The notes beneath the pieces are model-generated. The model saw only the letters and a program-made list of their open reading frames with translations, was not told the origin of the DNA and did no database searches. From contig OZ244625.1 of assembly GCA_965218555.1 (NCBI GenBank), positions 248,001-312,000 on the forward strand: a stretch of DNA of 64,000 nt. The letters run 5' to 3'. The number at the start of each line of letters is the position of its first letter. Positions within the stretch are counted from its first letter, which is position 1. Shown here piece after piece: positions 24,579-32,934 of the stretch. Source of the DNA: JAPPLB01 sp965218555 (GTDB lineage Bacteria > Acidobacteriota > Terriglobia > Bryobacterales > UBA6623). A program made the position numbers and the translations under genes.

Positions 24579-26581
24579 TGCGTCCCCCTGGACTGCCTGA
24601 CCGGCTCGTAGTCGCGAACGGGAGGCTGCACAGCACCTGGACCGCCGAGGGTGATGGCGTTAAATCGACCGGCGGAAGCAGAGACGGCCGCAGCGGACCG
24701 CAGTGGCGATACGCGGCCGTAGCAGGTCCAGTCGATCAACCAACAGACCACCGCGAGCAGAGCGAGCCAGGGCCAGAGCGGAAAGCCCCAACCAGCAGCT
24801 GCTGCCGAGGGTGGCGGGACGCCCCGCAAGGTTCCTTCCGGCGGCTCCCAGCGTGCCGTGCCGAGTTCGGGGAGAGTGAGACTCCAGCCGGCCTCGCGGA
24901 AAGGGGTTTTCACTTCCACGTTGCCCGGTGTGGGCATGAAGAAGCGCAGGCGCCCGTCTTTGAGGGACCAAGGCAGGCTGCTGGTCTCCGCCGAGCGAAC
25001 GGCGACTTCGCTTTCGTCCTCGGCATCGACCGGAGTTTCAACGAGACCCGGCGATCCGGCAAGCACCTGGCGGCTGAGGAAGAGGTCCGGGGAGAACCAG
25101 CGAAGAGTATTGGCGAACAAGAGAGGAGTCACAAGGCGATTGGCCAACCGGGACTCCAGTGGATCGAATCCGTAGACGACGGTCTTGCGGCCCTCGCTGT
25201 TGCGTACAACGACAACGGGGCCCTCTTGCGTTTCCGCAACGACCACGTCGCCGGGTTCGGGAGCGAAAACCAGCGTCCTCGGTAAGAGAAGGTCTTGCGT
25301 ACGCAGCCCCGCCGCAATCGGATGTTGGGACACCCATTGCGTGATACGGGTCCGCCCGACGGAGCGTGCGACCGGTATCGGCGATGCGGCGCTGGGAGGT
25401 TCGACGTAGAGACCTGCCGTCTCGCCGTCCGGCGCGGTTCGATCGAAAACCTCAAGATCCGGCTCGATAATGTCGCTAGAAGCCCCAAAGACGGCTCTGA
25501 CGGCAGGTGTCGCGGAAAGCAGCGGCCGCCAAAACGGCCCGCGTTGCGAGGCAAAGCGCACGACCCTCGTCCGGAAAGGAGGCAGATCGAGGCTTGCCCG
25601 GTTATTGCCGGTGAAACTGTCTTCCTCAGCCAAGAAGGCGGAGAGCACCCCGGCGCGTTCCGTGCCCAGATGGAAAACAACCTCCTGCGCCTGTTCCGCC
25701 GGAACAATGACCTCCTTGTAGCCGAGACGTTGTTGCTCGAAATCGAATTCGAGGCGGACGGGCCGAGGCCGGTTGCTGTGGTTGTGCACTTCGGCGACAA
25801 TGCGCCATCGCCTCGGGTCGGCGGGCTCCCGCTGGGCGCTGACACGGGTGAGCCCGACGTCATCGACTTCTTCACCGACGGCGATGTAACGCATGAAGGG
25901 CAGATCGGAAGTGTCGATCCGGCCCAGAACTTCGGGGGAGACTCGGCCGCCGCCAATGTAGACGATCTCTCCGACGGCATTCGATGTCTCCAGTTCGCCG
26001 GCGCCGTTGGAGTCGGCTGCCAGGCGCAGGACACTCTTGGCAAGCTCGACGGCGTCCGCCAGGTTGGCGGCGGTCCAGCTTGGCTGTAGAGAGTCGAGGG
26101 ATTCTCGGAAAGCGGTCCGATTGGTTGTGAAACCCTGAACAACCATCGGGTTCGCATCGCCCTGGATCAACAAGACAGGATCGTCGGCGGGCAGAGCGTC
26201 GAGGAAAGCGGATGCCCTGTCGCGGGCCCGGTCGAGCAAGGTTCCGCTTTGCCCTTCCGCGGCTGCCGCACTCATCCAAGCGGAGGTCTCGAGGATCACG
26301 ACGTGGTGGCGTGAGGCGCGGCTCGAACCACTGAAGCGAAGGTCCGCAATCGCCAACAGGATGAAGAGCGCTGCCAGAAACTGGAGCAGCAACGACCACG
26401 GCTGCTGTAAACGCCGGCGGCGCGTCGTCATCAAGTACACGGGACGCCGAGGCCAGAAACGGAGAGTCGAAACGACGCGGCGGCGGCGGGAGCGGTCGTA
26501 GAAATAAAGGGCGACGACCGCCGCGCTGATGGGAACGACGAACGCGAGCAGTTCGGCCAGAGTGAGACTGAGCAGTTCCAT
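24575..26581 (-). CDS. BatA-like membrane protein with degenerate VWA domain
   Basis: A 668-residue protein. The N-terminus has the BatA (TIGR02226-like) two-TM layout (about 5-24 and 60-80). The VWA-type strand VVILETSAWMSAAAAEG carries Glu-Thr-Ser where a metal-binding domain has Asp-x-Ser-x-Ser, so the MIDAS site appears lost. A large extracytoplasmic region follows, with a C-terminal TM near residue 620 (LWPWLALLAVVCWLIDW). It lies between a DUF58 gene and a VWA gene in one minus-strand operon with 4-nt overlap or short spacing. The role is probably structural, with the downstream protein providing the intact MIDAS. Confidence 0.75.
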   Translation of the reverse strand: MELLSLTLAELLAFVVPISAAVVALYFYDRSRRRRVVSTLRFWPRRPVYLMTTRRRRLQQPWSLLLQFLAALFILLAIADLRFSGSSRASRHHVVILETSAWMSAAAAEGQSGTLLDRARDRASAFLDALPADDPVLLIQGDANPMVVQGFTTNRTAFRESLDSLQPSWTAANLADAVELAKSVLRLAADSNGAGELETSNAVGEIVYIGGGRVSPEVLGRIDTSDLPFMRYIAVGEEVDDVGLTRVSAQREPADPRRWRIVAEVHNHSNRPRPVRLEFDFEQQRLGYKEVIVPAEQAQEVVFHLGTERAGVLSAFLAEEDSFTGNNRASLDLPPFRTRVVRFASQRGPFWRPLLSATPAVRAVFGASSDIIEPDLEVFDRTAPDGETAGLYVEPPSAASPIPVARSVGRTRITQWVSQHPIAAGLRTQDLLLPRTLVFAPEPGDVVVAETQEGPVVVVRNSEGRKTVVYGFDPLESRLANRLVTPLLFANTLRWFSPDLFLSRQVLAGSPGLVETPVDAEDESEVAVRSAETSSLPWSLKDGRLRFFMPTPGNVEVKTPFREAGWSLTLPELGTARWEPPEGTLRGVPPPSAAAAGWGFPLWPWLALLAVVCWLIDWTCYGRVSPLRSAAAVSASAGRFNAITLGGPGAVQPPVRDYEPVRQSRGTQ

Positions 26582-26597
26582 GCGTCGCGGCTTTCTC

Positions 26598-27506
26598 TTA
26601 TTGGAGGCTCAAAGAGCCCGTGAACATCAGCGCTCCATAGAGAGCGTCGTCGAGATCGATATCGGTCGTGAGACGGATGTAGCGACCGCCGTTTCGGAGT
26701 GCGACGTACTCAACGTCGTGGGCATGTTGCTCGAAGGCCGCAACGTAGTCGTCGATGACCGGGCGGTCTACGCTCATCCGCAGCACTTCGCCGGACTCAG
26801 CGTCAACCAGCTCGAATTCTCCCTGGTCGGCGGGAGCGGCGTCCTCGGGTCCGACGATGTGAATGAGCATCAACTCTTGCCCGTAGTCGGCAAGGTACTG
26901 GAGGGCACGTTGCTCATTGCCGTCGCTGAGGAAATCGGACAGGATGACCGTGAAACCCGAGGAAGGCGCCGTTTGCAAAAACTGCCGTGCGGCGCCGGCG
27001 AAGTCGGAGCGGCCGCCGGTGGACAGTCCGCCAATGAACTGCGACGCGCCCGCGAAGCGGTGGCGACCTCCCTCGGAGCGGAAGTTTTCCGCCATGACGT
27101 TGGAGAACGGCTGGATGACGATCGACTCGAGCCTTACCAGTCCGATGTAGCAGAGCGCCGCCGCCAAACGGCAGGCATAGGTAAACTTCGGTTCGCCGCC
27201 TTTCTCGGAAGGGCCGCAGGACATGGACTCGCTGGTATCAATCATCAGCCGCACCGGCGTGCGCGGCTCGGTGCGGAACATTTTCACGAACAGGCGGCCG
27301 AGCCGGAGATAAGCACGCCAATTGACCGAGCGCAGATCGTCCCCCTGCTGGTAGTGGCGGTGATCGAGGAATTCATGGCCCGCGCCGGCGTAACGCGAGA
27401 GGTTGTTGCCCCCCAGCAAACCCTGAAACGACTGCTGCCAGCGGATCGCAAGGCGCTCGAGGCGCTCGAGGGTCTGGCGGTCGAGGAGCGGATCGGGCGC
27501 TTGCAC
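26598..27506 (-). CDS. DUF58 domain protein
   Basis: A 302-residue protein with the DUF58 core: EFLDHRHYQQGDDLRSVNWRAYLRLGRLFVK (about 44-74), then a VWA-like half with LMIDTSESM and a late acidic segment ILSDFLSD. DUF58 proteins usually act with a MoxR AAA ATPase and BatA-like partners; no MoxR gene is in this window. GTG 27506 is selected because it gives the usual N-terminus (LLDRQTLERLERLAIRW) and TAGTCT lies 7 nt upstream. ATG 27579-27581 would add 25 residues without family support. It is the first gene of the three-gene operon. Confidence 0.82.
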   Translation of the reverse strand: MQAPDPLLDRQTLERLERLAIRWQQSFQGLLGGNNLSRYAGAGHEFLDHRHYQQGDDLRSVNWRAYLRLGRLFVKMFRTEPRTPVRLMIDTSESMSCGPSEKGGEPKFTYACRLAAALCYIGLVRLESIVIQPFSNVMAENFRSEGGRHRFAGASQFIGGLSTGGRSDFAGAARQFLQTAPSSGFTVILSDFLSDGNEQRALQYLADYGQELMLIHIVGPEDAAPADQGEFELVDAESGEVLRMSVDRPVIDDYVAAFEQHAHDVEYVALRNGGRYIRLTTDIDLDDALYGALMFTGSLSLQ

Positions 27507-27513
27507 GCATTTC

Positions 27514-27519
27514 AGACTA
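27514..27519 (-). promoter_or_regulatory. -10 hexamer TAGTCT of the DUF58 operon
   Basis: TAGTCT reading leftward, 7 nt before GTG 27506. It lies on the operon side of the terminase cassette, so the operon would keep its promoter despite the insertion. Confidence 0.35.
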
Positions 27520-27602
27520 GCAGAGGAAAGGGGAGGGGCCGGTGCTCCGCCGGACACCACCTGTGTGCGCGGACACTTCATTTGCGGCACATTTTTAGCC
27601 GA

Positions 27603-27635
27603 GAAATTCCGGGCAATTCCGGGCAATTCCGGGCA
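27603..27635. repeat. Short tandem repeat AATTCCGGGC x3
   Basis: Three consecutive 10-bp units (AATTCCGGGC) at the outer left border of the terminase region, next to the first gattcgtgtctcgtg-type motif. Confidence 0.8.
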
Positions 27636-27669
27636 GGGAACCAAGGCGGTGATTCGGGAAAAGCCGCGA

Positions 27670-27798
27670 CTCGGGATTCGTGTCTCGTGATTCGTGATTC
27701 CTGAAAAACCGTTGGAAGTTGCTTGGCGCCGCTCAAGAAAGAAACGCCGGACAGCCGGTGAAACCCCCTCCCGTTTGCGCCGCGCATCACGAGACACC
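27670..27798 (+). repeat. Left direct repeat flanking the terminase cassette
   Basis: Shares ordered blocks with 29920-30047: GATTCGTGTCTCGTGATTCG-type motifs, AAAACC-TTGGAAGT, CGCTCAAGAA-GAAACGCC, GCCGGTGAA, CGTTTGCGCC, and GCATCACGAGACAC. The copies are imperfect, with small indels. Confidence 0.75.
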
Positions 27799-27850
27799 CG
27801 TCGAAGCGTAGGCCATCTGCCGAAAGCCGCAGCCGCCCGCGCCGCGTACC

Positions 27851-27871
27851 ACGAATCACGGCCTTTTCGAG
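27851..27871. repeat. Left terminal inverted repeat of the terminase cassette
   Basis: ACGAATCACGGCCTTTTCGAG is the reverse complement of 29912-29931 except for one inserted base. It ends 8 nt outside the stop of the large-subunit gene. Confidence 0.75.
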
Positions 27872-27879
27872 ACACGGAA

Positions 27880-29349
27880 TCACAGCACTCCCCGCACGAA
27901 ACCGCCGGTCGCGCGCACCCCATGCGAACCACGGTCGAAGTCGGGGGGGTTCCCTTGGTAGTACCGCTTGCGGACGGGCCGATAGTCGAAGACCTCGACC
28001 GGCACGTCGGCGGCGCAGAGGCCCAGCGCCGCGGCCCAGGCGCGGTCGGCGTGGCTTTTTTCTGCGTGCCCTCCACCCTTTCCTTCGAAGCCGCCGTGCA
28101 CGTCGAAGCGGACGTTGCCCGCCGGGGTGACGACCCGCCGCAGCGAGTGCAGATCGGCGCGGACCGCGGCGTCCACCGGTATCCGCAGCCGCCGGTCTTC
28201 GGCGTACTGCTTCAACAGCGTGGCCAGATGCTGCTTGGTGTCGGCGGTGAACAGCACGCCCTCGACGCGGCGGGCACCGTAGCGCCTCTTGGCTTCCTCG
28301 GTGGGCGCTTCACCCATGCCGGTCTGGTCCATCGCGATCCGCAACGGCCGGTAGCACGCCACCAATTCATCGAGCGCGGCGGCCTGGGCGGCGAACGAGG
28401 CCCGCCGCAGGGTGCGCACCTCGCTCGTCCACAGCACGTCGCCCACGCGCTCCCACACCCAGCCGACCCACAGGTCGCGGCGGGCCGCGATGTCGTTGCC
28501 GATGAAGGCCGGTCCGCCCGTGAACCCTTGGGGATCGCCGGCGCGCTCGTGCTCGACGCCGGCCAACAGGTCGTACGGGAGCCAGGCGCTCGCCTCGTCG
28601 AGCCACTTCAACTCGTATTCCTGAGCCCAGGCGTCGGGGTCACCGAGGCCGCGCCGCAGCAGGTCCACGTCGCGCGGCAACCCCTCGGCGACCGCCCGAT
28701 GAATATCCACCACGTGCCGCGACCAGGGGTTTTTTTCCTCCGCGAGTTCCTCGGGGTCGGTCATCAGCTCATGGAACTTGTTCGCTTTGCCGTTGGGCGT
28801 CGAGACCACCCGGAGCTTGTGGCCGGCCGAGATCACCGGGAACAGCGCCGCCCAGATCTTGCGGCTGTCGGCGTGGAAGGCGAACTCGTCGAGCAGCACG
28901 TTGGCCGAGAAGCCGCGCGCCGTGTCGGGATGGGCCGGCAGGGCCGTGACGCGCGAGCCGCCCGCCAGCCTGACCTCCAGGGCCTTGACCTTGGCGCCCT
29001 CCAGGTAGTCGTTTTCAACATATTCGTAGGCCCTTTGGAGGGTCTGCAGATGCCGTTTGACGCCTTCTTCCATCGTTTCCCGCGCCTGCCGCTCGCCGCG
29101 CGAGAGGATCACCCAGCGCGCCGCGCCTATTTTTCTCCGCCCGCTCCGCTCGGCGTCCTCGGCGTCGATGCAATCGAGGACGATCTCGAGCGTGGCCGTG
29201 AAGGTCTTGCCGGTCTGGCGGGCGAACATGCCGGCCTTGAGGCGGCTGGTGTCCGCCAGCCAGCGCTGCTGGTAGGGATAGAGGACCGGGCTGCGGGCGG
29301 CGGGCGGGATTTTTCCTTCGTACGCGCTCCCAGGTGACTCAGACGCCAT
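27880..29349 (-). CDS. Mu gp28-like phage terminase large subunit
   Basis: A 489-residue protein matching the Mu/FluMu gp28 terminase type. ATPase: LYPYQQRWLADTSRLKAGMFARQTGKTF (Walker-A-like ARQTGKTF, about 43-50), VLLDEFAFH (Walker B, about 151-159), VVSTPNGK coupling motif (about 181-188). C-terminal RNase-H-like nuclease: GNDIAARRD (Asp about 286), MDQTGMGE and SHADRAWAAALG supply the acidic residues. All key residues look intact. ATG 29349 overlaps the upstream gp27-like gene by 11 nt; longer in-frame openings run through that gene. Terminases package DNA into procapsids, but no portal, capsid or tail gene is adjacent. Confidence 0.85.
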   Translation of the reverse strand: MASESPGSAYEGKIPPAARSPVLYPYQQRWLADTSRLKAGMFARQTGKTFTATLEIVLDCIDAEDAERSGRRKIGAARWVILSRGERQARETMEEGVKRHLQTLQRAYEYVENDYLEGAKVKALEVRLAGGSRVTALPAHPDTARGFSANVLLDEFAFHADSRKIWAALFPVISAGHKLRVVSTPNGKANKFHELMTDPEELAEEKNPWSRHVVDIHRAVAEGLPRDVDLLRRGLGDPDAWAQEYELKWLDEASAWLPYDLLAGVEHERAGDPQGFTGGPAFIGNDIAARRDLWVGWVWERVGDVLWTSEVRTLRRASFAAQAAALDELVACYRPLRIAMDQTGMGEAPTEEAKRRYGARRVEGVLFTADTKQHLATLLKQYAEDRRLRIPVDAAVRADLHSLRRVVTPAGNVRFDVHGGFEGKGGGHAEKSHADRAWAAALGLCAADVPVEVFDYRPVRKRYYQGNPPDFDRGSHGVRATGGFVRGVL

Positions 29350-29896
29350 AGATCTCCCGGATGATCTGGCGCACCCGCTCGGGGTCGCTGGCGGCGCGCT
29401 TGGCGTCCTTAGCCTTGGCGGCGGACTCCTCGGCGGCCTGGCGCTTGGACTCGCGATCACAGCGGAGGGCGATCTCTCTGGAACGCTCCAGGCGCTCCGC
29501 CACGAGGCTGATCCTGGCGACGCTCTCGATGACGCCGGGCATCGACTCATCGTCGATCTCGAGATCCTGGAGCCGGAAGCTGAGGTCGAACATCAGCCTA
29601 CGCATCATCGCGGTGACGAGGTGGCCGAACTGCCCGTCGGGCACCGAGCCGAGCTTGTCGGCCCAGACCTCGGTGACCTGCCGTGATTGGAGCACCTGCT
29701 CGCAGGCCGCCCGTATCCGCTGGTCGTAGCGGTTGACGGCCTGCCGGCTGACACGCTCAGCCAGCCCCAGCTCGTCGAGCAGGGCGTTGGTCCGCTCCGT
29801 CGCCTCGGTCTGTGTGATGGCGGGGTCGCGCAACCAGCCGTGGAGCGCCTCGCGGACGTCGCTCGGGAGCCGCTCGATTCTGCTGGTCTGTGACAT
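29339..29896 (-). CDS. Mu gp27-like (DUF3486) terminase small-subunit protein
   Basis: A 185-residue protein of the DUF3486/gp27 family: RIERLPSDVREALHGWLRDPAITQTEATERTNALLDELGL, then VSRQAVNRYDQRIRAACEQVLQSRQVTEVWADKLGSVPDG. These form the HTH and helical regions, with a charged C-terminal coiled coil (SREIALRCDRESKRQAAEESAAKAKDAKRAA). In Mu-like phages gp27 is encoded just before gp28 and acts as the DNA-recognition small subunit; the same order and an 11-nt overlap are kept here. It begins 15 nt inside the right terminal inverted repeat. Confidence 0.85.
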   Translation of the reverse strand: MSQTSRIERLPSDVREALHGWLRDPAITQTEATERTNALLDELGLAERVSRQAVNRYDQRIRAACEQVLQSRQVTEVWADKLGSVPDGQFGHLVTAMMRRLMFDLSFRLQDLEIDDESMPGVIESVARISLVAERLERSREIALRCDRESKRQAAEESAAKAKDAKRAASDPERVRQIIREIYGV

Positions 29897-29911
29897 TTTT
29901 TCTACTCAGAC

Positions 29912-29931
29912 CTCAAAAGGCCGTGATTCGT
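29912..29931. repeat. Right terminal inverted repeat of the terminase cassette
   Basis: CTCAAAAGGCCGTGATTCGT, inverted partner of 27851-27871. The two define a 2081-bp unit that contains only the gp27-like and gp28-like genes. Confidence 0.75.
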
Positions 29932-30047
29932 TCTCGGGTCTCGGGAAAACCCTTGGAAGTGGTCCGGTGTCGCTCAAGAAGGAAACGCCTGACGGCCGGT
30001 GAACATTCCTTTCGTTTGCGCCACGGATCACGCATCACGAGACACGG
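29920..30047 (+). repeat. Right direct repeat flanking the terminase cassette
   Basis: Imperfect copy of 27670-27798, same orientation and block order. It overlaps the right inverted repeat at its left edge. Confidence 0.75.
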
Positions 30048-30408
30048 CTTTCCTATCCACATGCTATGCAGGCCGGGCCGGGGAAACAAGACTGAAGCCC
30101 TTCAGTACCAAAGGCCGGAAATCCGTGATTCGTGTCTCGTGTCTCGTGTTTCGGGAAAACCATAAAGCCCGTGATGCGGGCGGCGGCGGCTTCCGGCGAA
30201 AGGGCTATGGCTCGACGGGGGAGAAGCCGTGTCTCGAAAAATCCGTGATTCGTGTCTCATAATGCACGGCGCTCGATCTCGTCCATCGAGCGGGGTTGTC
30301 CCTGTTGTACATCTTTCGTCAGCCGCTACGAAATCCCGAATCCGTCCGTCAGCCAGTACACCCGCCACCGTGCAACAGACCGGAACGCTTGTCAGACGGG
30401 TACCTGGG
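30048..30408. other. Non-coding repeat-rich spacer between the terminase cassette and the Wzt-like gene
   Basis: Contains two more CCGTGATTCGTGTCTCGTG-type motifs (about 30123 and 30243) and a partial third copy of the block with CGGGAAAACC. No gene is supported on either strand. Confidence 0.5.
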
Positions 30409-30414
30409 TATGAT
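30409..30414 (+). promoter_or_regulatory. -10 hexamer TATGAT of the Wzt-like gene
   Basis: TATGAT ends 11 nt before the ATG at 30426; no Shine-Dalgarno between them. Confidence 0.45.
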
Positions 30415-30425
30415 GGAGCAAATCG

Positions 30426-31751
30426 ATGGGAATCGTTCAATTCGAGGACGTCAGCAAGGTCTTCAAGACCTACCCGCACGGCTCCGACCGCCTCAAGGAG
30501 TTTCTGACGGCGGGCCGGCTTCGGCGTCACGAGAAGCATTGGGCGCTGCGAGACGTCTCGCTCGACATTCACGAGGGCGAGACGTTCTGCATCGTGGGCG
30601 AGAACGGGTCCGGCAAGACAACCCTGCTCAAACTCATCGCCGGCATCTTGCGGCCCAGCAGCGGGACCGTACACGTCCACGGGCGCGTCGCAGCTCTGCT
30701 GGAGCTGGGGTCGGGGTTCAACCCGGAGTTCACCGGCCGTGAGAACGTCTTTCTCAATGGAACGATCCTGGGACTGACAACGCGAGAGATCGCGCAACGG
30801 CTTGATGACATCTTCGCCTTTGCGGAGTTGGGAAAGCACGTCGATCAGCCCTTGAAGACGTACTCCAGCGGGATGGTCATGCGGCTGGCGTTCTCGATCG
30901 CGGTGCAGGTCGACGCCGAGATCCTGATCGTGGACGAGGCGCTTTCGGTAGGGGACATCCGGTTTGCGCAACGCTGCATGCATAAGATCCACGAACTGCG
31001 TGAGCGCGGCGTGACGATCATCTTCGTCAGCCACAACATCGGCGACGTCAAGGCCCTGGGCGACCGCACGCTGTGGCTCGAACAAGGCCGTATCGCGAAG
31101 CTGGGTGATACGAAAGAGGTGGCGCTTGACTACATGGCGGCGCTGGTCAAGAAGGATGCGGTCTATCTGAGGGGTGAGCGGGCGCGCGGGCGCTCCGAAA
31201 GGCGTTTAGACCCACCGAAAGAAGTGATCACCTATCTTCCGAAAGATCCCAAGCGGCACGGGGACGGCCGCGGCGAGGTGCTGGGCATCACGGTCGTGGA
31301 TGAGCGGGGCCGGCCTCTCCAGGCGATGGTTCCTGGACAGAGGATTGTGGTGCGCATCAGCGTACGGGCCCGCCAAGAGGTGCGGCTGCCCATCGTCGGC
31401 TGCCAACTGCGAAACGACCGGGGGATGGATTTTGCCGGCACCAATACCATCCAGGAAGATGTCGCTCTGCCCATCATGCAACCGGGCGATGTGATCACGG
31501 CGGACTTTCACCTTCACATGCCGGGCTTCGCGGCCGAGCACATTACGTTCACGCCGGCATTCGCCGAAGGCACCGTGACCGAGTTCGCGGTGTGCGACAT
31601 TGTCGAGAACGCGCTGCGCCTGCCCGTGGGAAAAGAGGCATCGCCGGTAGAAGGCTTGTTGAGCATTCCGTTTCGCGCGGTGACCTATGGGAAAGTGTCG
31701 GCGCCGGCGGGGGAGGCCGTTGGGCAAGCGTCGGGTTCGAACTTGCGGTGA
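30426..31751 (+). CDS. Polysaccharide-export ABC ATPase with Wzt C-terminal domain
   Basis: A 441-residue protein. The N-terminal ATPase has Walker A GENGSGKTT (about 58-66), the Wzt/TagH-type YSSGMVMRLAFS signature (about 140) and Walker B ILIVDEALSVGD. After about residue 260 there is a Wzt_C-like beta-sandwich (EVLGITVVDERGRPLQAMVPGQRIVVRISV to HMPGFAAEHITFTPAFAEGTVTEF) that in Wzt binds the modified end of the O-polysaccharide. Such ATPases normally sit beside a Wzm permease and glycosyltransferases; here none is adjacent, only a methyltransferase on the opposite strand. The Wzt name is by architecture only. Confidence 0.88.
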   Translation: MGIVQFEDVSKVFKTYPHGSDRLKEFLTAGRLRRHEKHWALRDVSLDIHEGETFCIVGENGSGKTTLLKLIAGILRPSSGTVHVHGRVAALLELGSGFNPEFTGRENVFLNGTILGLTTREIAQRLDDIFAFAELGKHVDQPLKTYSSGMVMRLAFSIAVQVDAEILIVDEALSVGDIRFAQRCMHKIHELRERGVTIIFVSHNIGDVKALGDRTLWLEQGRIAKLGDTKEVALDYMAALVKKDAVYLRGERARGRSERRLDPPKEVITYLPKDPKRHGDGRGEVLGITVVDERGRPLQAMVPGQRIVVRISVRARQEVRLPIVGCQLRNDRGMDFAGTNTIQEDVALPIMQPGDVITADFHLHMPGFAAEHITFTPAFAEGTVTEFAVCDIVENALRLPVGKEASPVEGLLSIPFRAVTYGKVSAPAGEAVGQASGSNLR

Positions 31752-31781
31752 GCAGCCGGGGCGGGTGGTGAGAAGCGCAGT

Positions 31782-32669
31782 CTAGCGGCGGGCGTGGAGA
31801 ATGGTTCGCTCGTAGACAAAGCCCGACGGCCGCAGGATGCCCGAATGCCGGCCGGCGGCTTCGACTTCCCGGAAACCGAATTTGCCCAATAGTTCCTCGA
31901 GGCAGGCCTGGTTGGGCCACCACCAGGAAATGTCATCGATCGCGGGATCGTCGCCCCCGACGTAGAGCATGGCCGGACGCTCATCCGTCGTCTCGGGGAC
32001 AAACTGGGAAAGAACGAGCGTCCCCGTGCAAAGGGGAACGACAGCGGCCAGAGCTAGCAGCGGATGGAGCGTGTGCAGCAGCACGTCGCCGATGAACACC
32101 AGGTCGAAATCCGCTCCACCGAGCCTTTCGGGAGTCAGGTCGTAGACGCTGGCATAGCAGCGGTCGACTTCCGCATTCAGGCGCTCCCGGCAGAAGCGGA
32201 AAGGACCGTCGAGCAGTAAGTCGTAGTACTCGGCGGCGCGGTCGGCGGCGGGCTTCTTCGGGCCGGTCCATTCGCGGGTGGGATCGAGCATGTGCTCGAT
32301 CTTGTCGATGGACTGCTCAACGGTTTGGCCGGGAAACCGGTCCAGGGATTCGAGAGAAGGCAGCTCCACCGAAGTGACCTGAGCGCCCCGCCTTGCGAAT
32401 TCGAACGTGAAGAACCCGGTCGCGGAGCCGACGTCGAGAACGCGCATGCCGGTCATTTCCTCGGGGAACGTGAAGCGCTCGAGGCTGCCGCGAAAATCGT
32501 AGAGCCCGGGCGTTACGAGACCGTCGCCGAGATCGATGACGTGGTACCAGTAGTAGCGCGTGGCTTCATCGAGGCCAAGCGCCCGGAGACGTTCGTTGAA
32601 ACGGCGCGTTTCGTTGAGGTAGTCGGCCGCGATGCGTTGCTGCTCTTCCGGCTGAAGTTGCTGAACCAT
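31782..32669 (-). CDS. Class I SAM-dependent methyltransferase
   Basis: A 295-residue protein with SAM motif I MRVLDVGSATGFFTFEFARRG (about 83-103) and the acidic strand end TSVELPSLESLD. Post-motif regions are FDLVFIGDVLLHTLHPLLAL and TGTLVLSQFVPE. The N-terminal YWYHVIDLGDGLVTPGLYDF is like that of small-molecule or tRNA-modifying methyltransferases, but the substrate cannot be assigned. The ATG at 32669 is preferred over one 25 codons upstream because TACACT lies 12 nt before it. The gene is convergent with the Wzt-like ATPase gene. A surface-glycan role is possible but unproven. Confidence 0.82.
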   Translation of the reverse strand: MVQQLQPEEQQRIAADYLNETRRFNERLRALGLDEATRYYWYHVIDLGDGLVTPGLYDFRGSLERFTFPEEMTGMRVLDVGSATGFFTFEFARRGAQVTSVELPSLESLDRFPGQTVEQSIDKIEHMLDPTREWTGPKKPAADRAAEYYDLLLDGPFRFCRERLNAEVDRCYASVYDLTPERLGGADFDLVFIGDVLLHTLHPLLALAAVVPLCTGTLVLSQFVPETTDERPAMLYVGGDDPAIDDISWWWPNQACLEELLGKFGFREVEAAGRHSGILRPSGFVYERTILHARR

Positions 32670-32681
32670 GACGAACTTCCG

Positions 32682-32687
32682 AGTGTA
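32682..32687 (-). promoter_or_regulatory. -10 hexamer TACACT of the methyltransferase gene
   Basis: Reads TACACT leftward, 12 nt before the ATG at 32669. Confidence 0.4.
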
Positions 32688-32856
32688 CAACGCCCGTGCT
32701 CGCAGGGAAGCGTTAGCCTGCCGACCAAACCAACGTCGCGCCATGCTTCAGCGGAAGGTAGAGATCGAGGATCGACCAAGTCAAAACCGCACAGACGCTA
32801 CTCCGAATCCGGCATCACCCGAGCCATTCATCCAAGGTGTGTCGAGAATGAGGAAT

Positions 32857-32934
32857 TGGCGTCCCCAGCGGGATTTGAACCCGCGTTGCCGCCGTGAAAG
32901 GGCGGTGTCCTAGGCCTGGCTAGACGATGGGGAC
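32857..32934 (-). tRNA. tRNA-Glu (anticodon UUC)
   Basis: On the minus strand the sequence folds as a complete cloverleaf. The acceptor stem is GTCCCCA paired with TGGGGAC, with discriminator G and encoded CCA. The anticodon arm is CCGCC-CTTTCAC-GGCGG with anticodon TTC, and the T-loop is GGTTCAAATCC. It is 78 nt long, with close resemblance to other bacterial tRNA-Glu. The neighbours are unrelated genes; tRNA 3-prime ends are common integration sites, but I see no integrase next to it. Confidence 0.95.

Noticed and set aside
27603..27635. AATTCCGGGC tandem units considered as an iteron origin
   Set aside because: Only three units, no replication gene nearby and no AT-rich unwinding region.
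29350..29550. Longer N-terminus for the gp28-like terminase
   Set aside because: The added residues are Ser/Pro/Arg-rich, lie over the gp27-like gene and have no counterpart in the family; ATG 29349 gives a coupled overlap.
32857..32934. tRNA-Glu considered as an attachment site for the nearby islands
   Set aside because: No repeat of the tRNA 3-prime end was found in the window and no integrase gene lies beside it.
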